From Pleurodeles waltl (Eukaryota > Chordata > Amphibia > Caudata > Salamandridae): DNA of 64,000 nt. A program made the translations under genes and the position numbers. This document shows positions 1 through 11,915 of the stretch, piece after piece. The notes under the pieces were generated by a model that did no database searches, was not told where the DNA came from, and was given only the letters and a program-made list of their open reading frames with translations. Every line of letters begins with the position of its first letter. Within the stretch, counting starts at the first letter, position 1. The stretch spans positions 1,021,345,066-1,021,409,065 of the forward strand of contig NC_090446.1 of NCBI RefSeq assembly GCF_031143425.1, written 5' to 3'.

Positions 1-710
1 GTTGTACTGGAACCAACGTCAGTAGTGAAGTGTGACCTTAAAACATTTATTTACAGCACTCACCCTAATAATGAAGGCTTTCAAATAATGAACCATAAAT
101 ACAAGTTCGAACAGCATTATCTTTTGGAAACACATTACCTCAACTGCAGAGAGTTCCACTCTCTATAAACAGGCAGCCAAAGGGTTTGTGCTGCAGATGG
201 TTGGGCCTACTTGTCCCAAGGACAAAGTAAACATAAAAACTTGTTGCCCTTGACCCCAAACAAGATGTCCCGAGCGTCGGGCGATAGGAATTCCACATCC
301 CTGTTAAGTGTTCTTGCAATTTGTGAACAATGTATGTAGTTAAATATGTTCATCCCCCATCTATCTCAAGAGATGCAGCATTCTTCAGATCATGTCCATA
401 AAAAACTCCGAAAAAATAACTCAGTCCATAGCCTTCCCCACTGGTAGATCTAACTCTCCGATTAGCTATGGAGAAATTCTGGCTAATAAATTAAGGGTTG
501 ATAAAAATAACTTCTGCCTAACATTCACAAGAAAGATGGAAGAATGCATAAACAATAAATTAATGTGATCCACAAGCCGTTTTTTCTTCAGAAAGATAAA
601 CAAATATATAGCCAACGTTCAAAGGTTCAGGCGACATTACACATTTATGCACAGTGAAGCAAATAATGATAAAAACATGATAAATCGTTAGTAGCTAGTG
701 TCAGGTAGAA
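1..710. other. unassigned intron sequence
   Basis: AT-rich, no coding exon, RNA gene or recognisable repeat seen. By position it lies in the MAP2K6 intron after the 12563-12611 exon. Confidence 0.5.
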
Positions 711-960
711 GGAAAATGTTACTTATCCAGTAAGCATCCGTTTGCGGCATGTAGTGCTGTAGATTCAAAAGCTCTGCATATTTCTGCTATCTAGTGTTGG
801 GTCCAGAAGGTTGCAAGTTGTTTTTCTTCCAAAAGTCTTTGGAGTCACGAGGTGTAGTGACTCCTCCTCTTGCTGGTAATACGCATGGGCATTGACTCCT
901 TTGTTAGATTGTTTTCCCACAGGCAGGTGATAATGAAATGTACTGTAAGAGAAAAACATA
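711..960. repeat. left terminal repeat of DIRS A
   Basis: The same ordered blocks occur at the other DIRS ends at 18756, 18971, 26080, 40370 and 40654: a donor-like ACTTAYCCAG start, GGCATGTAGTGCTGTAGATTC, CATCTAGTGTTGGG-like, GTTGTTTTTCTTC and GATTGTTTTCCC. The inverse partner is the block spread over 5990-6120 and 10073-10175. Confidence 0.8.
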
Positions 961-1037
961 TATTTCCATGCAAATTACTGTATGAATAAAGGTGAAGAGA
1001 CTGCAACGGCCACAGGTGTCTAGGGTGGAGGGTGGTC

Positions 1038-1140
1038 ACATTTGAATCTACAGCACTACATGCCACATAAAGATGCTTACTTGATAAGTAACATTGTCTG
1101 TTTGATGACGTGTGGCTGTAGATACACATGCTCTGCACAG
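1038..1140. repeat. internal complementary region (ICR) of DIRS A
   Basis: Reads as the reverse complement of the left terminus (GAATCTACAGCACTACATGCC ... TAAGTAACATTG) followed directly by the reverse complement of the right terminus (TTTGATGACGTGTGGCTGTAG). This joined arrangement is the DIRS signature, thought to template closure of the circular intermediate. Confidence 0.75.
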
Positions 1141-1171
1141 ACTCTAAAGCAGTGCCCCCTAAAAGCAGTGG

Positions 1172-2229
1172 CTAACCTGTAGGTGTTGCAGTGGTGTGAA
1201 AAAGTGTATGAAGCACTCCCTGTCCTACATTAGCTTGCTGGCATGCTAAAACATCCACACAACAATGTTTGGTGAAGGTGTATGGTGTAGACCATTGCTT
1301 TGCATATGTCCGCTGTGGAATATTACCTAAAAAGGCCATTGTTGCTCCTTTTCTAAGAGTGGAGTGGGCTCTTGGTGGAACAGGTAATGGTCGTTTGGCG
1401 TTAGCATAGCAGGTCTGGATACATTTTACAATCCACCTGGCTATGCCTGATTTAGATATAGGGTTTCCTTTGTGTGGTGGTGAAAACGCAACAAAGAGGT
1501 GTTTGGTCTTTCTAAAAGTTTTAGTTTTATCAATGTAGAACAGAAGCACCCTCTTAAATTCTAGAGTGTGGAGAGCTTTTTCAGCAACAGAATCTGTGGG
1601 GAAAGAAGACTGGCAATTCAATAGATTGATTAAGATGGAATTGAGATACCACCTTTGGTAGGAAATTAGGATTGTTGCGAAGAACAACTTTATCCTTGTT
1701 TATTTGGAAAAAGGGTTCTCACAGAGTTAAAGCCTAGAGCTCACTTACATGCCGAAGTGAAGAAAGCAAATAAAATTACCACTTTCCATGATAAGAACTG
1801 AAGTGGGAAAAAGTGTAAGGCTCCAAGGGAAGATCCCATGTGTCTTGTGAGTACAATATTAAGAAGGCACTGAGGGGAGTCCTTGGTGGAATCACTCACT
1901 TAAGTCCTTTCATGATGGCTCTGATTACTGGGATTTTGAAAAGTGAAAGAAGATGTCTCTTTAGAACGTAAGCAGCTATGACTGCCAGATGCAGCCTTAT
2001 AGAGTCTTAAAGAGGTGTACGCTAAATTTGCTTTTAGGAGAAGGAATGAAAGAAAACCCTGCATGGTGACTTTGAAAGGGTCCCATTGTTTGGATGGACA
2101 GTAGCTGACAAAATGCTTCCATTTTTCTGCATAAGATGCTCTAGTGGTGGGTCTACATGCCTCCTTGAGGACAGCCAAGCATTTTTGAGACAGGTTATGG
2201 TATCCAAACTCTATGACCTCAGGAGCCAT
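1172..2229 (-). pseudogene. DIRS A tyrosine recombinase remnant
   Basis: A C-terminal frame (1172-1687, 171 aa) and an N-terminal frame (1900-2229) match the recombinase of element B. The N-terminal piece has the core SYAEKWKHFVSYC. The C-terminal piece keeps AHSTLRKGATMAFL (the H-x-x-R box, here with an extra substitution) and STPYTFTKHCCVDV. The catalytic tyrosine of FTKHYCVDV is replaced by Cys, and the middle of the gene with the first catalytic Arg is missing or frameshifted, so it cannot be an active integrase. Confidence 0.78.
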
Positions 2230-2239
2230 ATCGCAAGAT

Positions 2240-4400
2240 TTAAGTCCTTAGGATTCGGATGCCTGTTTTTACCATGGTTCTGAGTGAGAAGGTCCAAGTA
2301 GAGGAGAAACTTCTCATGAGGGAATACTGAACCACGGTTGCTAAGTACATGTGGGGGCCATCAGAATCAGTGTAAGGGATGTTTGCCTGAGTTTCCAAAC
2401 CAGAAACGGAAGGAGAGGGAGGGGCAGAAAAGCGTAGGCAAATATCCCTGACCAGTTCTTCCATAGAGCACTGCCTTTGGACCAAGGGTGCGGGTACCTG
2501 GAGGCGAAGTTTGGGCATTTTGCACTTTCTTTTTTGGCGAATTGGTCTAGGTCTGGGAGTCCCAACTTTTGAAAGTAGGGGAATAGGGAAACTTGTTGTG
2601 TCTCCCCGGAAAATGTTCCGCTAGTATATGGATGTTGAAGTGAATGGCCCAACGACAGATCTTCTGGGATATGCGAGACAGCTGTAGAGAATATTTCCCT
2701 GTCCCCTATTTCAGCACATAATACATGGCTGTCATGTTGTCTGTCTGGATCAGAACAACTATATTAATGAGTAAAGGAGTGAATGCTTTAAGTGCTAACT
2801 GAGTGGCAAGACGTTCTAAGTAGTTGATGTGCATCGTGCAATGTTTGGAATCCCATAGACCACGGACTGTGATATTCTGAAGGTGAGCACCCCATCCTGA
2901 CTGTGCAGCATCCATTGTTGGTATGGTCTGAGGAACAGGGTCTAAGAAAGGCCGTTCCTTCAACAAGTTGTTTTGTTCCACTACTGCAGAGTGTGATAGG
3001 TGCAGCTGTCTACAAACACTAGATCCTCCAGACGACCCTGACGTGCTAGACATTTCTGCAATGGGTGCATGTGCAGGAGGGACTTTGGCACTATGGCAGT
3101 GCAAGAGGCCATCATGCCTAGAAGTCACATGACACATCTGACTGTGACTTGATGATTGGGGCAAAACCACAAAGATGTGTTTGAAAACTTTGTACTCTTG
3201 CTGCATTGGGATACACTAATCCACGCTGTGCATTCAGAACGGCACCAAGAGAGGGCGCTGATATGAAGAGGCTGAAGGTGAGATGTTTGGAAACTGATAG
3301 TGAAGCGTAGTTGATGAACCAAGTCTATGGTGATTTAGATGAGATGTAGACAAAGTATGAGAGTGCTGGCTTTGATAAGCCAGTCGTCTACATATGGCAA
3401 AACGTGAATTGTTTGTCTGAGTAAGTGAGCTGCTATCACCATGAGACATTTTATGAACACCCGTGTTGCAGCAGTTACTCCGAACAAGAAAATGTTGAAC
3501 TAGTAGTGGTTGCCTGCTATCACAAAGCTGAGGTAGCTACAATGAGCAGGGTCTATAAGGATGTAAAAGTAGCATCCTTCAAGTATAGTGCGAAGAGGAA
3601 ATCGCCTTGCTGAAGGAGTGGGATTACTGCACTTGATAAATCTGAATAGCAGCCTTTTCTTGCATATCTAAAGAATGATTGAAGTGTGGCGATGGTTCCA
3701 CCACTACCTTGTATTGTCAAATTTTGAATCCAAAACGTGACATGCCTTGAATTTTATATCTTTGTGTTTCATTGCTATGTCTTGTGACAAATCCAGTGTG
3801 AAAAATGGTGTCTTACTTTATTTGTAATTTATTTTTTATGATGAAGAGTGGGGCAGTCTGTGACAAAAAAAAATATTTATAAAAGTATTAGTGACATAAG
3901 TAATGAGATTTTCTTCGGTGATTAATTAAGGTTTTCACTATTATTCTAAACAGATTTGTATCCGTCCCTACTTCATACCATTATTTTATCACTGGAGGAG
4001 TGGGATCACGTTCTGAATTGTTACCATGTGAAAATGCTTTGACAAGATGTAATAATTTAATGGGCTGAGATCTAGAATTGGCTTTAATGACCTAACCTTT
4101 CTGGGGATCAGATGGTGTCCCTCCTGTCCCTTGATGGTGTGTAGGAACGGGTCCTATGGCTCCTTTGTTTAGGAGAGCCTGAACTTCTCGTTTGAGCACA
4201 ATGAGGTGTTCTGGAGAAATTTTCTGAGTGTGAAGGGGAATGTTTAGGGGTGTGGAAATGAGCTCCAGACAATAAGCAGGTTGGATAATATCCAACACCA
4301 ACTGATCTGATGTTATATTTTGCCAGGAAGGGAGAATTGTTGTAGAATACCCTGGCAGGTTTTGAGTAGGAGTCACAGCTTTGTGGCAGTTGGGAAGCCA
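2240..4400 (-). pseudogene. DIRS A RT / RNase H / C-terminal domain remnant
   Basis: Short frames in all three phases match the 589-aa polymerase of element B. 2240-2652 holds the domain after RNase H (GLPDLDQFAKKESAKCPNFA and YAFLPLPLLPFLV). 2706-3206 holds RNase H-like DAAQSGWGAHLQN, NYLERLATQLALK and QTDNMTAMYY. 4092-4376 holds the N-terminal lead-in (SPEHLIVLKREVQALLNKGA). Most of the RT palm, including Y-x-DD, is absent between about 3450 and 4090. That stretch is AT-rich with no recognised content. Confidence 0.72.
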
Positions 4401-4429
4401 TGTGAGGAGGTTGTGTTATCCTTCCTTTA

Positions 4430-6097
4430 TTACTTCCCCTTTTGAACCCCTGTAGAAGCCTATATGGGTGGATGTCTGTCCTTGGCCTTTGTGATAGAAG
4501 GACAAGGTGTCTGTGGATGTGGTCTTGGAGCCCGGTTTATATGATGGCCGGAGAAAGGACCCACATGTAGTAGGGGTTTGTAAGGCACCCATTGATTTAG
4601 CTACTTTAGTGTCCTTCTTCCCTTCTCAAGTGCCTGGTCGGTCTCTGGTCCAAAGAGATGATCTTTGTGGAATGGTACATTTAGGATGGTCTGTTGCAAT
4701 AAACTGGGGAAGACGGTCTGGAAGGGTAGACCTCTGGGTAGGTGTGAGTGTGTGGATCAATATTATAGGTTGACCAAGGGTCTGTGTATTTGGAAAAAGG
4801 GAGAGTGTTATCTCTTGTTCTCTGATCACTCGTAAAGAGTGGGGGGAACCCTGAGGGGTAATGTCAAGTGGGTCACCCTGTGAATGGGGAGGTGAGGGTG
4901 AGCGTGGTGGGTGTGGTGTAGCTGGTGGATGAGAGGTAGGAAGAGGAGGGTGTGCAGCAACAGAGTCTTTATCCATCCTCTTCTGTTTGGCAGGAGGCAC
5001 AGGTACATCAATAGCCTCTGCAAACAAAACCTGTCTCTTTGATGGGGTAGTGACAACAGCTTTTACCAAGACACATCCCGTCTGTAGCTGTATGTGGAGA
5101 TGTGTCTATAAAGCATCAAGATGCTGCTTCACCTTATGGAGAATGGGCTCAACAGAGGTGCTCACCTCAAAAGGTGGTGTAATCTTCGAGGATGAAACAG
5201 TCAGTGCTGTGGCTGTTTTGGACTGGTCTTTTCAGCATTGAGGTGACAGGTGCCGACGGAGAGCCCCAAGCACAAGCTGGTCAGCATGGTGCTGAGATGG
5301 TATGCTTAGGCTTTAGTTTTGGTGCCAAGATCAATGGCGGGGGATCCGAATCTGTCTTTCGGTGCCACCCATGGCCTGATGACAGTGGTGGCCCAGTATC
5401 TTTTGCTTCGGTGGGAGGTGGTGGTTTCTTGGGCAGGACATGGGTATCTATACTTACTGTAAGTTGCGCCAGAGGGAGAGCTTGCATCTCAAAGACAATG
5501 TCTACATCAGACTCTTAGACTCCTCAACCGAAAAGGCCTCCTCTCCAGCTGCCAAGGCCTCTTGTAGTTCTTGTTCCTTCTCCGACTCGACATCCTCTTC
5601 TCCAAAGATGTACGGTTTCTCCTCGACTTCCTGTGGCTGCATTTTTCAACAGTAGGCTCTTCAGTCACGTAGAGTTTTCTTAAATCTATAAGACTGGCAA
5701 GCCTTGCAGTTCTCCTCTCAGTGGTCTGAAGACAAACAGATTGCAGACCTGGTGTTGCCAGGGAACTTTGAGTGGCACTCAGGACAGAAACGGAAAGGAG
5801 TCCTTTCCTTTATGAGTTAATTCTCAAGTTGGTTTAATCAAGAAAATGGCACCTAAAGGGTGCGGCCCAGAGGGTGTGCGTCAGAGCACGTCGATCCGAC
5901 GGGTGACTTTTCTTGTCCCGAAACACAAAGATTGGAGGTGCGCACTCAACAACAATCCAGACGGTAGGGGATGTATCCTCAACCGAAGGAGTCCAAAAAG
6001 AAAGTCTTAAACCAGAGCTCAGTGAAACACGACTGGACCCGGCAGCGAAAGAAAACAATCTAACAATGGAGTCAATGCCCATGCACATTACCAGCAA
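4430..6097 (-). pseudogene. DIRS A gag-like remnant
   Basis: Frames at 4626-5069, 4826-5056, 5281-5487 and 5834-6097 are proline- and charge-rich, like the variable middle of the gag ORFs in B, C and E. At 5690-5790 a degenerate version of the Cys/His block precedes the terminus. The reading frame is broken many times. Assigned mainly by position between RT and the right terminal repeat. Confidence 0.5.
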
Positions 6098-7259
6098 GAG
6101 GAGTCACTACACTTTGTGACTTAAACCCCTTCGCTGCAGGCCTTTTCCCCCCTCAGATGCCAGGCCTTTTTTTTGGCTAATTGGGGCAGTTTGCGCTTAG
6201 GCCCTCATAACGTTTTGTCCACATAAGCTATCCATGCCAAATTTGCGTCCTTTTTTGCCAACATCCTAGGGATTCTGGAGGTACCCAGAGTTTGTGGGTT
6301 CCCCTGGAGGAGACCAAGAAATGAACCAAAATACAGCGACAATTTTGTTTTTTCCCCCAAAAATGGAAAAAAAGGTCTGCAGAAGAAGGCTTGTTGTTTT
6401 TTCCTCTGCAAATGGCATCTACAAAAGGTTTGCTGTGCTAAAATCACCATCTTCCCAGCTTTCAGGAACAGGAAGACTGGAACCAGAAAATCACATTTTT
6501 CAACATAATTTTGGCATTTTACTGGGGCATACCCCATTTTTACTACTTTTTGTGCTTTTAGCCTCCAGTTAGTGACAGAAATGGGTGTGAAACCAATTGA
6601 ACAATTCTGAATTCAGCAAGGGGTCATTTGTGTAGATCCTACTAGGCTTTCCTACAGAAAATAACAGCTAAAATAAAAAACATATTGAAATTGAGGTGAA
6701 AAAAACAGCCATTTCTCTCCACGTTTTATTTACTCTGTAACTTTTTCCTGCGATGTCAGATGTTTGGAAGCAATATACCATTAGGTCTGCTGGACTCTTC
6801 TGGTTGTGGGGATATATAGCGCTTATAGGTTCATCAAGAACCCTAAGTACCCAAAGCCAATAAATGAACTGCACCTTGCAATGGGTTTTCATTCTATACC
6901 GGGTATACAGCAATTCATTTGGTGAAATATAAAGAGTGAAAAATAGTTATCAAGAAAACCTTTGTATTTCCAAAATGGGCACAAGATAAGGTGTTGAGAA
7001 GCAGTGGTTATTTGCACATCTTTGAATTCTGGGGTCCCCATACCAGCATCTGAATTACGGGGCATTTCTCAAATAGGCGCCTTTTGTACACACTGTCTTT
7101 CATTTGAAGGAAAAAATGTAGCGAAAGACAAGGGGCAATAACACTTGTTCTGCTATTCTGTTTTTGGCAAGTCGCCCGATAAAAATGGTACCTCATTTGC
7201 GTGGCTAACGCCCACAACAGGAAACAGAACATGGACACATCAAATTTTTACACTGAAAA

Positions 7260-8400
7260 CGGAAAGTACCTAGCTGTAGATGTTGGCCTCTAGCTCAGCC
7301 GGCACCCAAGAAAACCTACCAAACCTGTGCATTTATGAAAACTAGACCACTAGGAGACTCCAAGATGGAGTGACTTGTGGGGCTCTCACCAGGTTCTGTT
7401 ACTCAGAATCCTTTGCAAACCTCAAAATTTGGCCAACAAAAACACCTTTTCCCTCACATTTCGGTGACAGGAAGTTCTGGAATCTGGGAGGAGCCACAAA
7501 TTTCCTTCCACCCAGCGTTCCCCCAAGTCTCCCGATAAAACTGGTACCTCACTTGTGTGGGTAGCCCTAGTGCTCACAACAGGAAATGCCCCAAAACACG
7601 ACATGGACACATCAAATTTTCCCAAAGAAAACAGAGCTATTTTTTGCAAAGTGCCAAGCTGTGTATTTTGGCCTTTAGCTCAGCCGGTACCTAGGTAAAC
7701 GTACCAAACCTGTGCATTTTTTTAAATCTAGACACCTTGAGGAATCCAGGATGGGGTGACTTGTGGCGCTCTCACTAGGTTCTGTTACCCAGAATAGTTT
7801 GCAAACCCCAAAATTTGGCAAAAAAACACATTTTCCTCACATTTCGGTGACCGAAAGTTCTGGAATCTGAGAGGAGTCACAAATTTCCTTCCACCCAGCG
7901 TTCCCTCAAGCCTCCCGATAAAAATAGTACCTCACATGTGTGGGTAGGCCTAGTGCCCGCAAAATTAAATGTCCCAAAACACTATCTGGACACATCAAAA
8001 TGATCAAATACAAAACTACCTGTTTTTGCGTGGGGGGCACCTGCATTTTTGGTCCTGGGCTCACCAGCCATACAGGGAAACCTACCAAACCCAGATATTT
8101 CTGAAAACTAGACACCCAAGGAAGTACAGGGAGGTGTGACTTACGTGGATCCCCCAGTGTTTTCTTACACAGAATCTTCAGCAGACCTCAAACTTAGCTA
8201 ACAAAAATCAAATTTTTCCCACATTTCTGTGTGGGACCACCACACCGGGACAAATTTCCTACCACCCAACGTTCCCCTCAGTCTCCTAGTAAAAATTATA
8301 CCTCACTTGTGTAGGTGGGCCAAGTGCCCGTGACAGGGAAGAGCCAAAAACATGTCGAAATTGAGGGGGGAACCAAAGCGGGTCCAAAAGGGCATTTTTA
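7260..8400. repeat. ~383-bp tandem repeat, three diverged copies
   Basis: The motif ACCAAACC recurs at 7318, 7703 and 8084 (spacing 385 and 381). Each time it is followed by AAACTAGAC-like, GGTGTGACTT..., TCTGTTAC..CAGAAT and CCCGATAAAAxTGGTACCTCAC in the same order. Copies are diverged with small indels. Related sequence appears inverted at about 14700-15560 and as a fragment near 63165-63270, so it is a dispersed family. Confidence 0.75.
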
Positions 8401-8806
8401 GACTGACAAATGGGGCAGAATTTTTATTGGTATAGAAGAGGCAATGCTGTGTGGTAGGAATTGTGTGGATTCCGGAAGGTTCCATCACAAAATGTGGAAA
8501 AAATGTGTGGTTTCCAGCAAAGTTGGAGGTTTGCAGGGCATTATGGGTAAGAAAAAGGTGCGGGCTACATGTAAAGAACAACACCCTGGACTCACCCAGA
8601 TGTTTACTTTTCAGATGTGTCTATGTCTTGTGGATTTTTCTACATGGCAGTGTCTTAAAGTCCAAAAAGTGTAGCTCTCGATGATTTTAAGAGTTAGCCA
8701 AGCTCTCAAGGCCCAAATGTAAAACCAAACCCAAAATAATCTAATGTCCTCTTGCTTGCCGTGGGATAAGATGTTTTAGTGCGCGGGGGGAGAGCTGTAA
8801 GACTGT

Positions 8807-10072
8807 TAACCCCTTCAAGTGGGGCGGGGGCATAACCATGCCAATACTGGTTAGTAGCCACCACCCCACTATTTTTTTATTTTTTTTTATTCCCTGGCAT
8901 CTAGTACTTTCTGCCCCCACGGTGTGGATCGGAGGTAATTGCCCCATCTGCCCAATGGTGGGCAGAACAACTTTGGCCCCATTTATTTGGAGTGGGGGGA
9001 ATGGCCATACCCCACCCTCTTATTTTGAAAAAAAAAATTATTTCCTGATCTCTGGTGGGCTTTCTGCCCCCCGTGGGGAAAGATGGGCCTTCCAAAAATA
9101 GGCCAGTCTGATATGGGCAACAGTAATGTGCCTCCATGGGGAGCGACCCTTGTCCACCCAAACAAAACACACACATACACATACCAATACATGGTGCATA
9201 AGTGGGGCAGAAATGCCCTAAAATAAATTTGCTCCACCCAGGGGAGCGACCGTTGCCTAAGGGGTCTCTCCCCCTTGCGTGAAATTGGCGCAAAAAAACA
9301 ATCCCTGGGGCCTAGTGGTTTCTACCCCCCTTGGGAACAGATTGACCTAAGAAAAATAGGCCGATCTGCCTCCAAAGGGAGGCAGAAATGGCCTAAAATA
9401 AATGTGCCCCCCAGGGGAGCGACCCTTGCCTAAGGAGTTGCTCCCCTTGCGTGAAATTGTCGCAAAAAAAAAAAATCCCTAGTGTCTAGTGGTTTCTGCT
9501 CCCCTTGCGTGCAGATTGGCCTAAGAAAAATAGGCCAATCTGCCCCTAAGGGGCAGAAATGGCCTAAAATTAAATTGCCCCTGCCCCCCCCCCCTCCCAG
9601 GAGTGACCGTTGCCTAAGGGGGTCGGTCCCCGTCTGTAAAACAAGTAAAAAAAAAAAAAAATGGTGCCTAGTGGTTTCTAACGCCCCCCCACCCCCCTCC
9701 CTGCCATCCTCAGGGGCAGATTGGCCTAATAAAAATAGGCTGATCTGCCTCCGGGGGGGGAATGCAGTAATGGGCTAAATATACTTTGCCCCCCTCCCTT
9801 CCTCTCCAAGGGGTCACACCCATTGTGTGTAATTGGCCTTAAAAAAAAATCCCAGGAGGGTGAGGTGGGGGGTGGAGGTTCAGGCGGAGGGTTGGGGGTG
9901 GAAGGGGATGCGATTCCCCTTCCAGCCCTACCACTGGGGGGAGGGGGTGCCGGGGAGAGGCCCTTGGAGGGAGCGCCTCCCACGCTGGCCAGTACTAGGG
10001 CGTAATGGTTACATCCATGGCACCTCAGCGCCACAGACATAACCATTACATTCTTGCCACCCAAGGGGTTAA
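8807..10072. repeat. inner TTAACCCCTT-bounded unit
   Basis: Begins TTAACCCCTTCAAGTGGGGC with CATAACCATGCC nearby, and ends with CATAACCATTACA then CCAAGGGGTTAA, so the terminal ~45 bp are imperfectly inverted. It may be a complete smaller non-autonomous element that supplied the right end of the larger 6121-10072 block. Confidence 0.45.
9236..9780. repeat. ~180-bp GC-rich tandem repeat
   Basis: AGGGGAGCGACCSTTGCCTAAG recurs near 9240, 9413 and (altered) 9598. Each copy is followed by TCCCCTTGCGTGAAATTG, a poly-A run, CTAGTGGTTTCT and an inverted pair CCTAAGAAAAATAGGCC / GGCAGAAATGGCCTAAAAT. Copies are diverged. No coding content; the proline-rich frames here come from C runs. Confidence 0.7.
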
Positions 10073-10175
10073 AGACTTTTCAAAGAAAAACAACTTGCAA
10101 CCTTCTGGACCCAACACTAGATGGCAGAAGTATGTGGAGTATGTGAATCTACAGCCACATGTGCCATCAAACATG
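10073..10175. repeat. distal part of the right terminal repeat of DIRS A
   Basis: AGACTTTTCAAAGAAAAACAAC, CCCAACACTAGATGGCAGAAG and ATCTACAGCCACATGTGCCATCAAACAT are the reverse complement of the left terminus at 711-850. The proximal half lies before the insertion at 5990-6120. Confidence 0.78.
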
Positions 10176-11520
10176 TTTTCTTCACCTGTGACCTAAGAGG
10201 TCCACCAATTATGCCAGAAAACATTTGGGGTACACAAATATTCACGCATTTCTACCCGACTTATGACTTCTCCAAAAGACATAGCCAATATGGTAAATGT
10301 GATGCTCATAACCAGGGACATTTAGAAATGTTTTGGGGAATTAAGCTTATCCTCACACTTATATTACCAATTAAATTCATATGGCAGACCCTAAGTGATT
10401 AAACCAAGGGTTCAATTTAGTATTACACTGAATATTACACTGCGCTCTTTTCTTAATACCTACAGGAAGAAACTCGTTTTATATTCATTTAAAAAACATC
10501 TAAAAATTTTTTTAAAAGAACACACAATAATGCTTGGGCCTAGAGTACCTGACATCTCTGCCAAACACCAATGAGTAAGTATTACACTTTGAGGTGTCAA
10601 TGAGGTTTAGCTCAAGATCAGAAGTTGCGGTAAAAACAATAAAAATAACTGCATGCTTGTGCCATTTGACAGTATGCCATTGTAGTGAAGAGATAATACA
10701 ATTCTTAGTCTCCCCAAATCATAAAACTCCTCTTTAAAATTACTGCTTACTAGGCTAATGCTTCTTTTGATCTTGACCTTCTGATAGTGAGGGCGTGTGT
10801 TTGGGATTCACCTCAGACTAAAGACCTGCAACAGATACTCTACTCAAACATCCCTTCAAATATTTATATTGGGCCTTTAGTTGCACTCGTTTACTAGCTA
10901 AACCTCCATTCAACCCTCTCCACCCCACACAGCTTAATTCTTGAGCCAGCCATGTATGAAGGATTTATAGCATGACCTGCACCCAACGAGGCATTTAACA
11001 GTAATTACCGAAATTTGGCTTGATCACGCTAATCTGCAACCTGCAGGTTACTAGTCATCTTCGTTCTCCAGTAAGAAATTAAAACAGTTGTGTAAAGTAA
11101 GTCTTGATCAATGACCAGTGACCAACCAAAGGGCCTTTCCATGAAGCTGTTAAGAGGGTAAGACCTTTTACCAAACTGTAACATTTGTGATACTCAATGG
11201 CTCAGTGGTTGGGAAACCTAGCCGTTTTAAATTTCATAGTTTTAGGAAGTGGAGAATTGTTAAGGGTAAACTCTATGGACCTTCAAAGTGCAATGCTAAG
11301 ATGGTAAAGAGAAAGGTCCTAAATTCTTTTATGGACATTTGGGATTTATTTTGCGAAGGATATTACTACAGATTTTGGGCTCTTCAACCACAAATGAAAT
11401 AGACTTCACAATCAAGGGCATTTTACAAGACGTAATTTCACCAAATGTCTCAATCAGTAAAAAGTGATCAAAGGAGATGACAAGCCTGGTATAAAATAGA
11501 CATCTAACTCAGTGACACGA
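10176..11520. other. unassigned intron sequence
   Basis: No exon-like segment, RNA gene or recognisable element seen on either strand. AT-rich, with only short spurious frames. Confidence 0.45.
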
Positions 11521-11605
11521 GAGGGAAAACATAACTTACCTGTAACTGAATGTTTGAAGCTTCTTTGTGATGAACATTCATAAAGTAAGTATAATTCAGC
11601 AAAGA
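11521..11605. repeat. possible solo DIRS-like terminus
   Basis: GGAAAACATAACTTACCTGTAACTG resembles the GGAAAATGTTACTTACCCAG start of the DIRS termini here, followed by the unrelated sequence TGAACATTC. It also creates a GTAAGT donor on the minus strand. Too short to assign with confidence. Confidence 0.25.
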
Positions 11606-11730
11606 CTAAACTTTTGTCAGTTATATTTAGTATACAAAAAAGTGAGGGATAGAATGCTCGAATTAATCTCAAAACAGTTGTAACACTCAGTGGTATTACT
11701 GAGGGCCGCATCCATGGGCCACTGTTATTT

Positions 11731-11915
11731 TGCACATCATGGCACCCCAGTTTCAGCCCAACCATGTGCAAATCGGTCTTGACCCAACTCCAATAGGAAC
11801 AGTCCAGTCAGAACAGACAAGCCAAGTCCTCCCTGAACTGGACCACAAGCAACTCAAAATCGGTTTCAGTCTTAATAGGGTTCATCAGCCGGGTTTAGCT
11901 TGGTACCACAGGGTC
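11731..11915 (-). repeat. old satellite-2-related monomer, inverted
   Basis: Read on the minus strand it aligns with the 322-bp satellite unit of 26597-30240: GGACTGTTCC, GGGTCAAGAC.GATTTGCA.ATGG, AAACTGGGGTGCC, and, in a block placed before these, CAAGCT.A.CC.GGCTGATGA, GAAACCG and GGTCCAG. The hammerhead core is still visible, but stem II has drifted and lost complementarity. A single dispersed degenerate copy about 15 kb from the array. Confidence 0.72.

Larger units (their letters stand above)
6121..10072. mobile_element. TTAA-flanked insertion (piggyBac-like non-autonomous composite)
   Basis: Splits the right terminal repeat of DIRS A: GTGAC before and AGACTTTT after are adjacent in other copies. 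Both ends carry TTAA and short inverted CCCCTT/AAGGGG (TTAA-ACCCCTTCGCTGC on the left, CCACCCAAGGGG-TTAA on the right). TTAA duplication with a CCCTT-type terminus is the piggyBac pattern. No transposase frame is visible. The interior is made of decayed tandem repeats, and a second TTAACCCCTT end at 8807 suggests nesting. The class assignment is inference. Confidence 0.55.
711..10175 (-). mobile_element. DIRS-type retrotransposon A (family 2), decayed and interrupted
   Basis: Oriented on the minus strand. The left terminus (711 on, GGAAAATGTTACTTATCCAG) and right terminus (about 10073-10175) are inverted relative to each other, and an internal complementary region sits at 1038-1140. Between them, in element order from right to left, are remnants of gag (4430-6097), RT/RNase H (2240-4400) and tyrosine recombinase (1172-2229). 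The right terminus is split by a foreign 3.95-kb insertion at 6121-10072; without it A would be about 5.5 kb. All coding regions are broken by stops and frameshifts and large RT parts are missing. This is the oldest-looking DIRS copy in the window. Confidence 0.82.

Noticed and set aside
11536..11590. Possible extra MAP2K6 exon with an ACAG|GTAAGT donor on the minus strand
   Set aside because: No matching acceptor or MAP2K6 peptide; the donor-like sequence resembles the DIRS terminus pattern.
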